In this document: positions 18,680-27,237 of the stretch, piece after piece
Layout: each line of letters starts with the position of its first letter
Position numbering within the stretch: the stretch's first letter is position 1
NCBI RefSeq assembly: GCF_014109765.1
Contig: NZ_CP059139.1
Span: 5,043,001-5,107,000 of the forward strand
Origin: Pseudomonas berkeleyensis
Lineage (GTDB): Bacteria; Pseudomonadota; Gammaproteobacteria; Pseudomonadales; Pseudomonadaceae
Direction: 5' to 3'
Length of the DNA: 64,000 nt
Translations under genes and position numbers: made by a program
The notes under the pieces: generated by a model
Seen by the model: the letters and a program-made list of their open reading frames with translations, nothing else
What the model was told of the DNA's origin: nothing
Database searches by the model: none

Positions 18680-19492
18680 TCAACGCTGGCACTTGGGACA
18701 GTAGACACTGGCGCGCTGGCCCAGCTTGACCTCACGCAGCGTGCTGCCACACACCTTGCAGAATTCGCCGCCACGCCCATAGGCAAACAGTTCCTGCTGG
18801 AAGTAGCCGGGCTGGCCATCGCCGCCAACGAAGTCGCGCAGCGTGGTACCACCGCGCTCGATGGCATGGGCGAGGATGCGTTTGATTTCCTCGGCCAGGC
18901 GCAGGTAACGCGCACGCGAGAGCGAGCCAGCCTCGCGGCGTGGATCGATGCCGGCGGCGAACAAGGCCTCGGTAGCGTAGATATTGCCCACGCCGACCAC
19001 CACAGCGTTGTCCATGATGAACGGCTTGACCGCCATGCTGCGCCCACGCGACATCTGGAACAGACGCTCACCGTCGAACAGCCCGCCCAGCGGCTCAGGC
19101 CCGAGCTTGCTGAGCAATACGTGAGTCAGCGGGTCTTCGCTCCACAGCAGCGCACCGAAACGACGCGGATCGGTGTAACGCAGCGCCAACCCCGACTCCA
19201 ACTCGATATCCACGTGTTCGTGCTTGGCCGCCGCCAGTCCGCACTCGACCAGGCGCAAACTGCCGGACATGCCCAGGTGGCTGATCAAACTGCCGACCTC
19301 GGCCTTGATCAGCAGGTACTTGGCACGCCGCTCGACGCACTCGATCCGTTGGCCGGACAGACGCACGTCCAGATCCTCAGGGATCGGCCAGCGCAAACGG
19401 CGCTCGCGCACGATCACGCGGCTGACACGCTGACCTTCGAGGTAAGGCGCGATACCGCGGCGAGTGGTTTCGACTTCAGGTAATTCAGGCAT
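18680..19492 (-). CDS. mutM: Formamidopyrimidine-DNA glycosylase MutM (Fpg)
   Basis: A bifunctional glycosylase/AP lyase that removes 8-oxoguanine and formamidopyrimidines. The N-terminus [13 protein letters not shown] supplies the catalytic Pro2 and Glu3. A helix-two-turn-helix and the C-terminal zinc finger CKVCGSTL...YCPKCQR (CX2C-X16-CX2C) are present. The length of 270 residues is standard. Confidence 0.97.
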   Translation of the reverse strand: MPELPEVETTRRGIAPYLEGQRVSRVIVRERRLRWPIPEDLDVRLSGQRIECVERRAKYLLIKAEVGSLISHLGMSGSLRLVECGLAAAKHEHVDIELESGLALRYTDPRRFGALLWSEDPLTHVLLSKLGPEPLGGLFDGERLFQMSRGRSMAVKPFIMDNAVVVGVGNIYATEALFAAGIDPRREAGSLSRARYLRLAEEIKRILAHAIERGGTTLRDFVGGDGQPGYFQQELFAYGRGGEFCKVCGSTLREVKLGQRASVYCPKCQR

Positions 19493-19569
19493 GACGGCAC
19501 TACTGGTGTGAAACGGCGGGCAACCTTAGCAGGCAGGATAGGACTAACGGTAGATACCCAGCACAACCA

Positions 19570-20436
19570 TCAGTCCGCGCCAAGATCACGGATGCTCTCG
19601 CGCAGGTTCTCGAAGTCATATTCGGACAAGCCGACGTAGTCCAGCACCAGAGATTCGATGCTCTCCCACTCATGATCCTCGCTCTGGTTGCCCAGCACCT
19701 GATAACTGCGGCAGATATGCTCGGCCATCTTCAGGATGGCCAGAAGGTTCTTCAATTGCGCATCGCGGCCATTGTCATCGCTGAAGATAGCCAAAGCGTT
19801 GTGGTGATTGGCGATCGCCTCACACAGGTGCATCGGCAGATTCCACGACTTGGCGGTGAAATAGCCGACCACAGCGTGGTTGGTATTGAGCAGGCGGTTC
19901 TCGGTATCGACCACGCGCCGCTCACGGCTGGCGCTGGCGTAGGACTCCTCGAGCACGTCCATGTAGTTGGGGAAGCGCTTGAGCATCAGCGGGATGCCGC
20001 AATTGTGGAACAACCCCAACGTGTAGGCCTCGTCCATCGACTCGCAGCCGATGCGCTTGGCCAGCGTCAGGCAGGTCATGGCCACGTCCTGGGCGGTGTC
20101 CCAGAAGCGGTTCAGGGTGACGATGGTCTCGTCACTCATTTCCCCGCGGATCGACAAGGCGTTGACCATGTTGATCACCGAGTTGCTGCCCAGCAGGTTG
20201 ACCGCACGCTGGATCGAGCTGACCTTGTTGACCAGGCCGAAGTACGGCGAATTGACGATCTTCAACAGCGCCCCGGACAGTCCTGGATCCTGGCTGATCA
20301 GGCGCGAGATAGCCTTGAGATCGGGATTGGGCATGACCTGCTCGAACTGCAGATCGACCATGATCTGCGGCTGCGGCGGCACACTGATGCCCTGCAGAAA
20401 CTTCTGGATCTGCTCGGCGGAAAGTTCTTTGTCCAT
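19570..20436 (-). CDS. HDOD domain protein
   Basis: A 288-residue protein with one HDOD domain (about residues 15-210), a degenerate HD phosphohydrolase fold used in signalling. The motif DPGLSGALLKIVNSPYFG and the LGLFHNCGIPLML segment are characteristic. The ATG at 20436 (MDKELSAEQ) is preferred to an upstream start that adds an unsupported leader. HDOD proteins usually relay two-component or c-di-GMP signals; no partner is adjacent. It is divergent from the rRNA methyltransferase gene. Confidence 0.88.
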   Translation of the reverse strand: MDKELSAEQIQKFLQGISVPPQPQIMVDLQFEQVMPNPDLKAISRLISQDPGLSGALLKIVNSPYFGLVNKVSSIQRAVNLLGSNSVINMVNALSIRGEMSDETIVTLNRFWDTAQDVAMTCLTLAKRIGCESMDEAYTLGLFHNCGIPLMLKRFPNYMDVLEESYASASRERRVVDTENRLLNTNHAVVGYFTAKSWNLPMHLCEAIANHHNALAIFSDDNGRDAQLKNLLAILKMAEHICRSYQVLGNQSEDHEWESIESLVLDYVGLSEYDFENLRESIRDLGAD

Positions 20437-20628
20437 GGGCGCGGAAGGGAAAGGTGATAGAGCGCACAGTCTACCCTGCGCGCGATGGGTTTTGCCCACC
20501 CCTGCGACGGGAAATCTGCATGTAATGAATCATTCGAGCAGACCGATGGCGAGGCACTTTCCATCGCCTCGCAAGCAGCCACCGAGCAGCTCGTTTAGAA
20601 TGCGCGTTTTTGCCCGACGGAGCCCACC

Positions 20629-21825
20629 ATGTCCCTGCCCAGCCTGCGCCTGAAAGCCAATGCCGACCGACGCCTGCGCGCCGGCCACCTGTGGGTGTAC
20701 AGCAACGAAATCGACGTTGCCGCCACACCGCTGCACAGCTTCGAGGCTGGCGACCAGGCGATCCTCGAAGCCGCCGGTGGCAAGCCGCTGGGTATCGTCG
20801 CCATGAGCCCGAACAACCTGATCTGCGCCCGCTTGCTGTCGCGCGACGTCAAGCACGTGCTGGACAAGTCGCTGCTGGTGCATCGCCTCAACGTCGCCCT
20901 GAGCCTGCGCGAGCGGCTGTTCGACCAGCCCTGCTACCGCCTGGTGTACGGCGATTCCGACCTGCTGCCGGGCCTGGTGATCGACCGTTTCTTCGATATT
21001 TTGGTCGTGCAATTGGCCTCGGCGACCATGGAGCGTCACAAGGACGACGTGCTGGCCGCGCTGATCCAGGTGCTCAAGCCCAGCGGCATCCTGCTCAAGA
21101 ACGACTCCGCAGCCCGCGACGCCGAGGGGCTGGAGCGCTACGTCGATACCGCCTTCGGTGTGGTACCGGAGTGGGTGGCGCTGGAAGAGAACGGCGTGAA
21201 GTTCGAAGCCCCGGTGATCGAAGGCCAGAAGACCGGCTGGTTCTATGACCACCGCATGAACCGCGCGCGCCTGGCGCCCTACGTCAAAGGCAAGCGCGTG
21301 CTCGACCTGTTCAGCTACATCGGCGGCTGGGGCGTACAGGCCGCGGCGTTCGGCGCCAGCGAAGTGTTCTGCGTGGATGCCTCGGCCTTCGCCCTTGACG
21401 GCGTGGAGCGCAATGCCACGCTCAACGGCTTCGCCGAGAAAGTCACCTGCGTGGAAGGCGACGTGTTCGCCGCCCTGCGCGAACTGAAATCCGCCGAAGA
21501 ACGCTTCGATGTGGTGATCGCCGACCCACCCGCCTTCATCAAGCGCAAGAAGGACATCAAGAACGGCGAAGCGGCCTACCGCCGCCTCAACGAAACCGCC
21601 ATGCGCCTGCTCAACAAGGACGGCATCCTGGTCAGCGCCAGCTGCTCCATGCACCTGGAAGAAGACAACCTGCAGAACATCCTGCTGACCAGCGCGCGTC
21701 ACCTGGATCGCAACATCCAGCTGCTCGAACGCGGCGCCCAGGGCCCGGATCACCCGGTGCACCCAGCCATCAATGAGACCCGCTATATCAAGAGCCTCAC
21801 CGTTCGCCTGCTGCCCAACAGCTAA
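20629..21825 (+). CDS. rlmI: Class I SAM-dependent 23S rRNA methyltransferase, RlmI-like
   Basis: A 398-residue enzyme with an N-terminal PUA RNA-binding domain (residues 1-80, RLRAGHLWVYSNEI) and a class I methyltransferase domain. The SAM site reads VLDLFSYIGGWGVQAAAFGA, and the catalytic region has DPPAFIKRKKD and SASCSMH. This matches RlmI (YccW), which makes m5C1962 in 23S rRNA. The related RlmK/L group cannot be fully excluded, but the PUA domain supports RlmI. Confidence 0.86.
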   Translation: MSLPSLRLKANADRRLRAGHLWVYSNEIDVAATPLHSFEAGDQAILEAAGGKPLGIVAMSPNNLICARLLSRDVKHVLDKSLLVHRLNVALSLRERLFDQPCYRLVYGDSDLLPGLVIDRFFDILVVQLASATMERHKDDVLAALIQVLKPSGILLKNDSAARDAEGLERYVDTAFGVVPEWVALEENGVKFEAPVIEGQKTGWFYDHRMNRARLAPYVKGKRVLDLFSYIGGWGVQAAAFGASEVFCVDASAFALDGVERNATLNGFAEKVTCVEGDVFAALRELKSAEERFDVVIADPPAFIKRKKDIKNGEAAYRRLNETAMRLLNKDGILVSASCSMHLEEDNLQNILLTSARHLDRNIQLLERGAQGPDHPVHPAINETRYIKSLTVRLLPNS

Positions 21826-21827
21826 AC

Positions 21828-21914
21828 GTAGGGTGCGCCATGCGCACCAGGGGGCAACCACTCGCCGCAATGTCGAGGATGCCCTCGATAATCGGTGCGC
21901 ACAGCGCACCCTAC
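21828..21914 (+). repeat. Head-to-head REP pair, GGTGCGC family
   Basis: GTAG (21828-21831) plus GGTGCGC-CAT-GCGCACC (21832-21848). After about 45 bases comes the inverted GGTGCGC-ACA-GCGCACC (21894-21910) plus CTAC (21911-21914). It starts two bases after the rlmI stop. Confidence 0.85.
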
Positions 21915-22072
21915 GTGACACGCGCCGAAACAGGGACGTTCTCCAGCCCGTGCACCTGCCATGTGCGTGTCGACCGGTGCCCCATCCCTTCCCGCACTGT
22001 TACCTCTCCCCACACCCGCCTCGCATCCCGACCAAGCTGGACTAGGCTTGAACCTACGTAGCAGAGCGCTAT

Positions 22073-22094
22073 CAGCCGATTCACTGATCGGCTG
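22073..22094. other. Inverted repeat upstream of the ABC transporter operon
   Basis: CAGCCGAT (22073-22080) and ATCGGCTG (22087-22094) form a perfect 8-base stem with a 6-base loop, about 110 bases upstream of the sigma54-like promoter. It could be an activator site, a terminator for rlmI (followed by GCTTGCTTATTGCTTTTAG), or both. The remainder of the 21915-22229 gap shows no gene. Confidence 0.4.
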
Positions 22095-22183
22095 GCTTGC
22101 TTATTGCTTTTAGCTATCAGCATAACGATCCCCCCACACGAAAGGGGTGAATCGACTCAGGAGTTGGAGCCCTGGCCACGAGC

Positions 22184-22198
22184 TGGCTCCATATTTGC
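22184..22198 (+). promoter_or_regulatory. Sigma54 (-24/-12) promoter candidate for the ABC transporter operon
   Basis: TGGCTCCATATTTGC matches the RpoN core TGGC-N7-TTGC, with exactly ten bases between the invariant GG (22185-22186) and GC (22197-22198). The predicted start would be near 22210, 20 bases before the ATG, with GGGAGGA in between. This fits nitrogen-controlled uptake of polyamines or similar amines. Confidence 0.6.
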
Positions 22199-22229
22199 GG
22201 CATGTCTTGGATAAATGCCGGGGAGGATT

Positions 22230-23348
22230 ATGACTGCGCAAGCTGGGAACGACGCGTTCCTGCGATTCACCAACGTAAAGAAGACCTACGATCACAAGAC
22301 CCTGGTGGTCAAGGACTTCAACCTCAACGTGGCCAAGGGCGAGTTCATCACCCTGCTCGGCCCCTCCGGTTCCGGCAAGACCACCTGTCTGATGATGCTC
22401 GCCGGATTCGAAGACGTGACCAGCGGCGAAATCCTGATCAACGGCCGCAACGTCACCAGCATCGCCCCCTACGCTCGCAACATCGGCATGGTCTTCCAGC
22501 AGTACGCCCTGTTCCCACACATGACCATCCGCGAGAACCTCGCCTACCCCCTGAAGATTCGCAAACTGCCCAAGGACGAGATTCGCGCCAAGGTCGAGCA
22601 GTACCTCGCCCTGGTCGAATTACAGGCCTTCGGTGGCCGCTACCCGGGTCAGCTCTCCGGCGGCCAGCGCCAGCGTGTGGCCCTGGCGCGCGCACTGATC
22701 TTCGCCCCTGACATCGTACTGATGGACGAGCCGCTCGGTGCGCTGGACAAGAAGCTGCGCGAGCAGATGCAGTTCGAGATCAAGCGCCTGCACGAGCAAC
22801 TCGGCTTCACCGTGATCTACGTGACCCACGATCAGACCGAAGCGCTGACCATGAGCGACCGCATCGCCGTGTTCAACAATGGTGTGGTGCAGCAATGCGC
22901 GCCGCCCCATGTGCTCTACGAGCGACCGGCCAACATGTTCGTCGCCGACTTCATCGGCGAAAGCAACAAGTTACCCGGCGTGATCGAAAGCGTCGGCGAG
23001 GAGCGCGTCGAAGTGCGCCTGCAGGATGGTGGCCTGGTCAGTACGCTGAAAGCCAACTGCACGGAAATCGGCCAAGCCACCACCGTCTCGGTGCGCCCGG
23101 AAAAACTCAACTTCACCGACCGCCTGGGCGGCGCGGGCAATCAGGTCAAGGCCCGCTTCGTCACCCGCCACTACGTCGGCGAATACATCCGCTACCACTT
23201 CGAAACCGCCAGCGGCAGCGAGCTGGTGGTGAAGAACCTGAACGACAGTTCAGCCCCGCAACTCAGCACTCAGGAAGAGGTCGCCCTGGCCTGGCTGCCG
23301 GAAGACAGCCAGGCCCTGGATCGATCGGAAGTCCCCACCCATAACTAG
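22230..23348 (+). CDS. Polyamine-type ABC transporter ATP-binding protein (PotA family)
   Basis: A 372-residue ATPase with Walker A GPSGSGKTT, Q-loop FQQYALFPHMT, signature LSGGQRQRVALARAL, Walker B IVLMDEPLGALDKK and a C-terminal TOBE domain (about residues 280-365), as in PotA/PotG. The ATG at 22230 with GGGAGGA six bases upstream is clearly better than an ATG 15 bases earlier. It is the first gene of a four-gene importer with a binding protein and two permeases. Confidence 0.92.
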   Translation: MTAQAGNDAFLRFTNVKKTYDHKTLVVKDFNLNVAKGEFITLLGPSGSGKTTCLMMLAGFEDVTSGEILINGRNVTSIAPYARNIGMVFQQYALFPHMTIRENLAYPLKIRKLPKDEIRAKVEQYLALVELQAFGGRYPGQLSGGQRQRVALARALIFAPDIVLMDEPLGALDKKLREQMQFEIKRLHEQLGFTVIYVTHDQTEALTMSDRIAVFNNGVVQQCAPPHVLYERPANMFVADFIGESNKLPGVIESVGEERVEVRLQDGGLVSTLKANCTEIGQATTVSVRPEKLNFTDRLGGAGNQVKARFVTRHYVGEYIRYHFETASGSELVVKNLNDSSAPQLSTQEEVALAWLPEDSQALDRSEVPTHN

Positions 23349-23370
23349 TAGAAGCAAATGGAGCACAGCA

Positions 23371-24444
23371 ATGGCTAGATCACTGACTACCAGCGTTTCC
23401 ACCTTCGCCCTGGTGGCGGCACTGGGACTGGCAACGGGCAGCGCCACCGCCCAGGACAGCCTTACCGTGGTTTCCTGGGGCGGCTCCTACGGCGCCGCGC
23501 AGAAGAAACACGTCATCGATCCCTATCAGAAAGATACCGGGGTCAAGGTACTGTTCGAGGACTACTCGGGTGGCGTTGCCGAAATCAAGGCCCAGGTCGA
23601 ATCCGGCAACATCCAGTGGGATGTGGTCGACTTCGAAGTGATCGACCTCGAGCGCGCCTGCTCCGAAGGCCTGCTGGAAACCCTCGACCACAGCGTGCTG
23701 CCGCCAGGCATCGACGGCACCCCGGCTGCGCAGGATTTCATTCCCGAAGCGCTGGCCAGTGAGTGCGCTGTGGGCAACATCGTCTGGTCGGTGGTGTTCG
23801 CCTTCAACGACAACACCATCGGCGGCACCAAGGCCACCAGCATTGGCGACTTCTTCGACACCGCCAAGATTCCGGGCAAGCGCGCCATGCGCAAGCGCCC
23901 GCAGGTGAACATGGAATGGGCGCTGATGGCCGACGGCGTAGCGCCTGAAGAAGTCTACGAAGTGCTCGCCACCCCGGAAGGCCAGCAACGCGCCTTCGAC
24001 AAACTGGCCAGCATCAAGAAGGACATCGTCTGGTTCGATTCCTGGTCGCAGGCTCCGCAGTTGCTCAACGACGGCGGTGCAGTGCTGGTGCAATCGGCCA
24101 ACGGCCGCTTCTACGACGCCATCGTGCAGGAGAAGAAGCCGTTCGAAATCGTCTGGGACGGCCACGTCTACGACCTCGATGCCTGGGCCATCGTCAAAGG
24201 CTCGAAGAAGAAAGACCTGGCCATGGAGTTCATCAAGTACGCCACCGGCTCCAAGCCGCTGGCCGGCATGCCGGACGTGGCCTATGGCCCGACTCGCAAG
24301 TCGTCCATGCCGCTGGCTGACCAGAACGCCACGCCGCACCTGCCGACCGCTCACCTGGACAAAGGCATCCAGGCCGGCTCCGAGTTCTGGGCCGACTACG
24401 GCGAGTCGCTGGGCGAGAAATTCAATGAGTGGCTGTTGAAGTAA
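23371..24444 (+). CDS. Periplasmic binding protein of a polyamine-type ABC transporter (PotD/PotF-like)
   Basis: A 357-residue periplasmic protein. The signal peptide is cleaved near residue 27 (GSATAQDS), followed by the family start LTVVSWGGSYGAAQKK. The SBP_bac family 1/8 fold is indicated by DVVDFEVIDLERAC and the conserved YGPTRKSSM region near the C-terminus. Ligands for this subgroup include putrescine, spermidine and other amines; the sequence does not decide which. It lies 22 bases after the ATPase gene. Confidence 0.88.
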   Translation: MARSLTTSVSTFALVAALGLATGSATAQDSLTVVSWGGSYGAAQKKHVIDPYQKDTGVKVLFEDYSGGVAEIKAQVESGNIQWDVVDFEVIDLERACSEGLLETLDHSVLPPGIDGTPAAQDFIPEALASECAVGNIVWSVVFAFNDNTIGGTKATSIGDFFDTAKIPGKRAMRKRPQVNMEWALMADGVAPEEVYEVLATPEGQQRAFDKLASIKKDIVWFDSWSQAPQLLNDGGAVLVQSANGRFYDAIVQEKKPFEIVWDGHVYDLDAWAIVKGSKKKDLAMEFIKYATGSKPLAGMPDVAYGPTRKSSMPLADQNATPHLPTAHLDKGIQAGSEFWADYGESLGEKFNEWLLK

Positions 24445-24456
24445 AAACCATCAGCT

Positions 24457-24482
24457 CCCCTCTCCCACTTGTGGGAGAGGGG
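24457..24482 (+). other. Strong intercistronic hairpin after the binding-protein gene
   Basis: CCCCTCTCCCAC (24457-24468) pairs perfectly with GTGGGAGAGGGG (24471-24482) across a TT loop, 13 bases after the stop codon. No T-run follows, so it is more likely an mRNA-stabilising or partially attenuating structure than a terminator. The sequence type (CCCTCTCCC/GGGAGAGGG) is a common dispersed repeat in Pseudomonas. Confidence 0.7.
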
Positions 24483-24528
24483 TTGGGGGAGAGGGTATCG
24501 GCCTTACCAGATACCTTTGATTGCGCTC

Positions 24529-24600
24529 GGCGGGTTACGCCGCGCCCAGCAATCGCATCACCTATCTGGTCAGGCGCCATGCGCGGCTAACCCGCCCTAC
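24529..24600 (-). repeat. REP element, GGCGGGT family, inside the ABC operon
   Basis: GGCGGGTTA (24529-24537) is complementary to TAACCCGCC (24588-24596), followed by CTAC (24597-24600). GCCGCGCC-type inner arms lie between. It occupies the gap between the binding-protein gene and the first permease gene. Confidence 0.65.
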
Positions 24601-24619
24601 ACAGGATCGGAGAAACAGT

Positions 24620-25855
24620 TTGTCATCCCTGACCACCAGCGAAGCCGGCCAAGCCGCCAGCGCCCGTCGCAAGAAACGCCTCACCGCCTTTCTCTTCGTG
24701 GTACCGCTGCTGCTGTTCATAATCGTCACCTTCGTCGCCCCGATCGGCACCATGCTATGGCGCAGCGTGTATCACCCGACCGTGGCCGAACTGATTCCGC
24801 AGACCCTGGCCGAACTCGAACGCTGGGAAGATCACAAGCAGCTTCCGGACGAGCAGACCCTGCAAGTCTTCGTCAGCGAACTGCATGCACTCAACGAGCA
24901 GCGTCTCTCCGGCAAACTGTCCGAGGAGTTCAATCGCGCCTATACGGGCATGTCCAGCGTGGTCAAATCCACTGCACGGCGCATCGGCCGGCTGGATGCA
25001 CAAGCGCTGCAGACCCAGGGCGTGCAGACCCTGCTCGACGCCCACCGCAACTGGAGCAAACCCGAGCTGTGGTACGCCATCGAGCGCTCCGGCAAGGTCT
25101 ACACCTACGACTACTACCTGACGGCCCTGGATCTGGAATTGCACCCCGACGATGGCATCCAGGTGCGCCAGGACACACAGATCTACCTGCAGCTGTATTC
25201 CAAGACCCTGAACATGGCGCTGGTCATCACCCTGCTCTGCGCCCTGCTCGGCTACCCGCTGGCCTACTACCTCGCCGGCCTGCCCTCGAACCGCGCCAAC
25301 CTGCTGCTGGTGCTGGTGCTGCTGCCGTTCTGGACATCCCTGCTGGTGCGCACCACCTCATGGATCGCCCTGCTGCAGACCAATGGCGTGATCAACTCCT
25401 TCCTCATGGGCATCGGCGTGATCAGCCAGCCCTTCGAGATGCTCTACACCTCGTTCGCCACCGTGGTGGCGATGACGCATATCCTGCTGCCGTTCATGAT
25501 CCTGCCGCTGTACAGCGTGATGCGCGGTATCGACCCCAGCTACATGCGCGCAGCGCTCAGCCTCGGCGACAAACCGATCCCGGCGTTCGTCCGCATCTAC
25601 TTCCCGATGACCTTGCCAGGCCTCAGCGCCGGTGCGTTGCTGGTGTTCATCATCTCGGTGGGCTACTACATCACCCCAGCACTGGTCGGCGGTACCGATG
25701 GGCAGATGATCAGCAACATCATCGCCTTCCACATGCAGCGCTCGAACAACTGGGAGCTGGCCGCCGCGCTGGGCTCGCTGCTGTTGGGGCTGATCCTGCT
25801 GCTGTACTGGGTGTACGACCGTTTCGTCGGCGCCAGCAATATCAAGTTGGGATGA
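24620..25855 (+). CDS. ABC transporter permease, PotB-like, with large periplasmic insertion
   Basis: A 411-residue inner-membrane permease. I place the start at the TTG at 24620, preceded by ATCGGAGA; longer readings would run through the REP element. The first membrane segment (residues ~22-45) is followed by a ~150-residue hydrophilic region, then five membrane segments with the EAA-type loop (ALSLGDKPIPAFVRIYFPMTLPG). PotB itself is only about 280 residues, so the periplasmic insertion is the notable addition. It pairs with the second permease eight bases downstream. Confidence 0.88.
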   Translation: MSSLTTSEAGQAASARRKKRLTAFLFVVPLLLFIIVTFVAPIGTMLWRSVYHPTVAELIPQTLAELERWEDHKQLPDEQTLQVFVSELHALNEQRLSGKLSEEFNRAYTGMSSVVKSTARRIGRLDAQALQTQGVQTLLDAHRNWSKPELWYAIERSGKVYTYDYYLTALDLELHPDDGIQVRQDTQIYLQLYSKTLNMALVITLLCALLGYPLAYYLAGLPSNRANLLLVLVLLPFWTSLLVRTTSWIALLQTNGVINSFLMGIGVISQPFEMLYTSFATVVAMTHILLPFMILPLYSVMRGIDPSYMRAALSLGDKPIPAFVRIYFPMTLPGLSAGALLVFIISVGYYITPALVGGTDGQMISNIIAFHMQRSNNWELAAALGSLLLGLILLLYWVYDRFVGASNIKLG

Positions 25856-25862
25856 GACGGCT

Positions 25863-26717
25863 ATGAAAATCCCCGCCTACTACGGTTTCTGGCACCACCT
25901 CGGCAACTGGCTGCTCAAGGCCAGCTCCTGGCTGGTCTTGCTGTTCCTGATCCTGCCGATCCTGGTGATCGTGCCGCTGTCGTTCAATGCCGAGCCGTTC
26001 TTCAGCTTCACCGAAGGCATGCTGAAGCTCGACCCGGAGGCCTACTCGCTGCGCTGGTACCGGGAGATCCTCAACGATCCGAAGTGGATACTGGCGATCA
26101 ACAACAGCTTCTTCATCGGCATCCTTTCCACCATCCTGGCCACGATTCTGGGCACCTGCGCCGCCGTAGGCCTGGCCCGCGACGAGATGCCGTTTCGCCG
26201 CTTCATCACCGCCTTGCTGCTGTCGCCGATGATCGTGCCGCTGATCATCACCGCCGCCGGCATGTTCTTCTTCTACTCCAACCTGGGCCTGGCCGGCGGT
26301 TACCTGGGCGTGATCCTGGCGCACGCGGCGCTGGGCACGCCGTTCGTCATCATCACCGTCACCGCCACCCTCACCGGTTTCGACTACAGCCTGGCGCGCG
26401 CGGCGCTGAACCTCGGCGCCACGCCGATTCGCGTGTTCTTCGACGTGATCATGCCGCTGATTCGCCCCGGGGTGATTTCCGGCGCGCTGTTCGCCTTCAT
26501 CACCTCGTTTGATGAAGTAGTGGTGATCCTGTTCATGGCCGGCCCGCAGCAGCGCACCATCCCACGGCAGATGTTCTCGGGCCTGCGCGAGCAGATCAAC
26601 CCGAGCATCCTCGCCATCGCCACCCTGCTTATCCTGGTATCCATCGCCCTGCTGGTGACCATCGAGCTGCTGCGCCGCCGTGCAGAACGCATGCGTGGCA
26701 TCGAGATTCCGCAGTGA
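25863..26717 (+). CDS. ABC transporter permease, PotC-like
   Basis: A 284-residue permease with six hydrophobic segments and the EAA loop AALNLGATPIRVFFDVIMPLIRPG. Length and sequence fit PotC/PotI. It completes the ATPase-binding protein-permease-permease operon. A hairpin at 26745-26774 follows. Confidence 0.9.
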   Translation: MKIPAYYGFWHHLGNWLLKASSWLVLLFLILPILVIVPLSFNAEPFFSFTEGMLKLDPEAYSLRWYREILNDPKWILAINNSFFIGILSTILATILGTCAAVGLARDEMPFRRFITALLLSPMIVPLIITAAGMFFFYSNLGLAGGYLGVILAHAALGTPFVIITVTATLTGFDYSLARAALNLGATPIRVFFDVIMPLIRPGVISGALFAFITSFDEVVVILFMAGPQQRTIPRQMFSGLREQINPSILAIATLLILVSIALLVTIELLRRRAERMRGIEIPQ

Positions 26718-26744
26718 ACCAGGCCGCCTGAACGCCCTCTCTGC

Positions 26745-26774
26745 TGTCGCCCTGACTCATGCCACAGGGCGACA
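26745..26774 (+). terminator. Hairpin at the end of the ABC transporter operon
   Basis: TGTCGCCCTG (26745-26754) and CAGGGCGACA (26765-26774) form a perfect 10-base stem with a 10-base loop, 28 bases after the last permease stop. No T-run follows, so termination strength is uncertain. A second, bulged inverted repeat (CAGCGTGAGG with CCTCACGAGCTG, 26801-26837) lies just downstream. Confidence 0.55.
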
Positions 26775-26880
26775 CAACGCTATCGGTAACGCCAACATCC
26801 CAGCGTGAGGCTAATTTCCCGCTGTCCTCACGAGCTGCACGGGCGATATGCTAGATCCTTAACCATGCAGAGCTCGTACC

Positions 26881-27000
26881 ATGATCACTCCTTCGCATGA
26901 AGGTATCAGCCATCTGGTGGCCGATGCCCTTGCCCCGCCTAGACACATCCTCAGACCGCTAGAAGCTCGTTTACGGGAACAGATGCAGTTAAAACGTTAA
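26881..27000 (+). CDS. Possible small ORF of 39 codons, unknown
   Basis: An ATG-to-TAA frame in the 520-base gap between the ABC operon and the two-component genes. The product would be short, with a basic C-terminal half (about residues 20-39) and no signal peptide or membrane segment. No good Shine-Dalgarno sequence is seen, and I recognise no homologue. Its last codons lie in a perfect palindrome (26985-27004). It could equally be noncoding. Confidence 0.2.
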   Translation: MITPSHEGISHLVADALAPPRHILRPLEARLREQMQLKR

Positions 27001-27004
27001 CTGC
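26985..27004. other. Perfect 20-base inverted repeat
   Basis: GCAGTTAA-AACG-TTAACTGC, an 8-base stem with a 4-base loop, about 230 bases upstream of the histidine kinase start. It could be an operator for a dimeric regulator such as the adjacent NarL-type protein, or a small terminator. The rest of the 26718-27237 gap holds two other hairpins and no convincing gene. Confidence 0.45.
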
Positions 27005-27237
27005 GCCTGACTTTCTCTGAACGGCACCGGTCTTCATCCAGGTGACTGGAAGCAGAAACAGGCACGTGCCAAGTCAGGAGCCTGTCTCACACGAGTGAAG
27101 ACTCACACTTTCGGTCACGTCTATCGACGTTGGGCATCCTTCCTTCCCTGCAGCTCGCACACGACGAAGAATCCCCAGCATCCGTGCCAGCCCTGCGGTG
27201 GATTGCCCTCCCCGCGCAGAGAAGAGATAGAGCTAAC

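Noticed and set aside
24469..25866. Plus-strand frame of 465 codons overlapping the PotB-like permease
   Set aside because: Arg/Pro/Ala-rich and lacks membrane segments; the other frame has clear ABC permease features.
26985..27004. Integron attC-like site (GTTAAC core within a palindrome)
   Set aside because: The R and L box arrangement of attC is missing and there is no integrase or gene cassette nearby.
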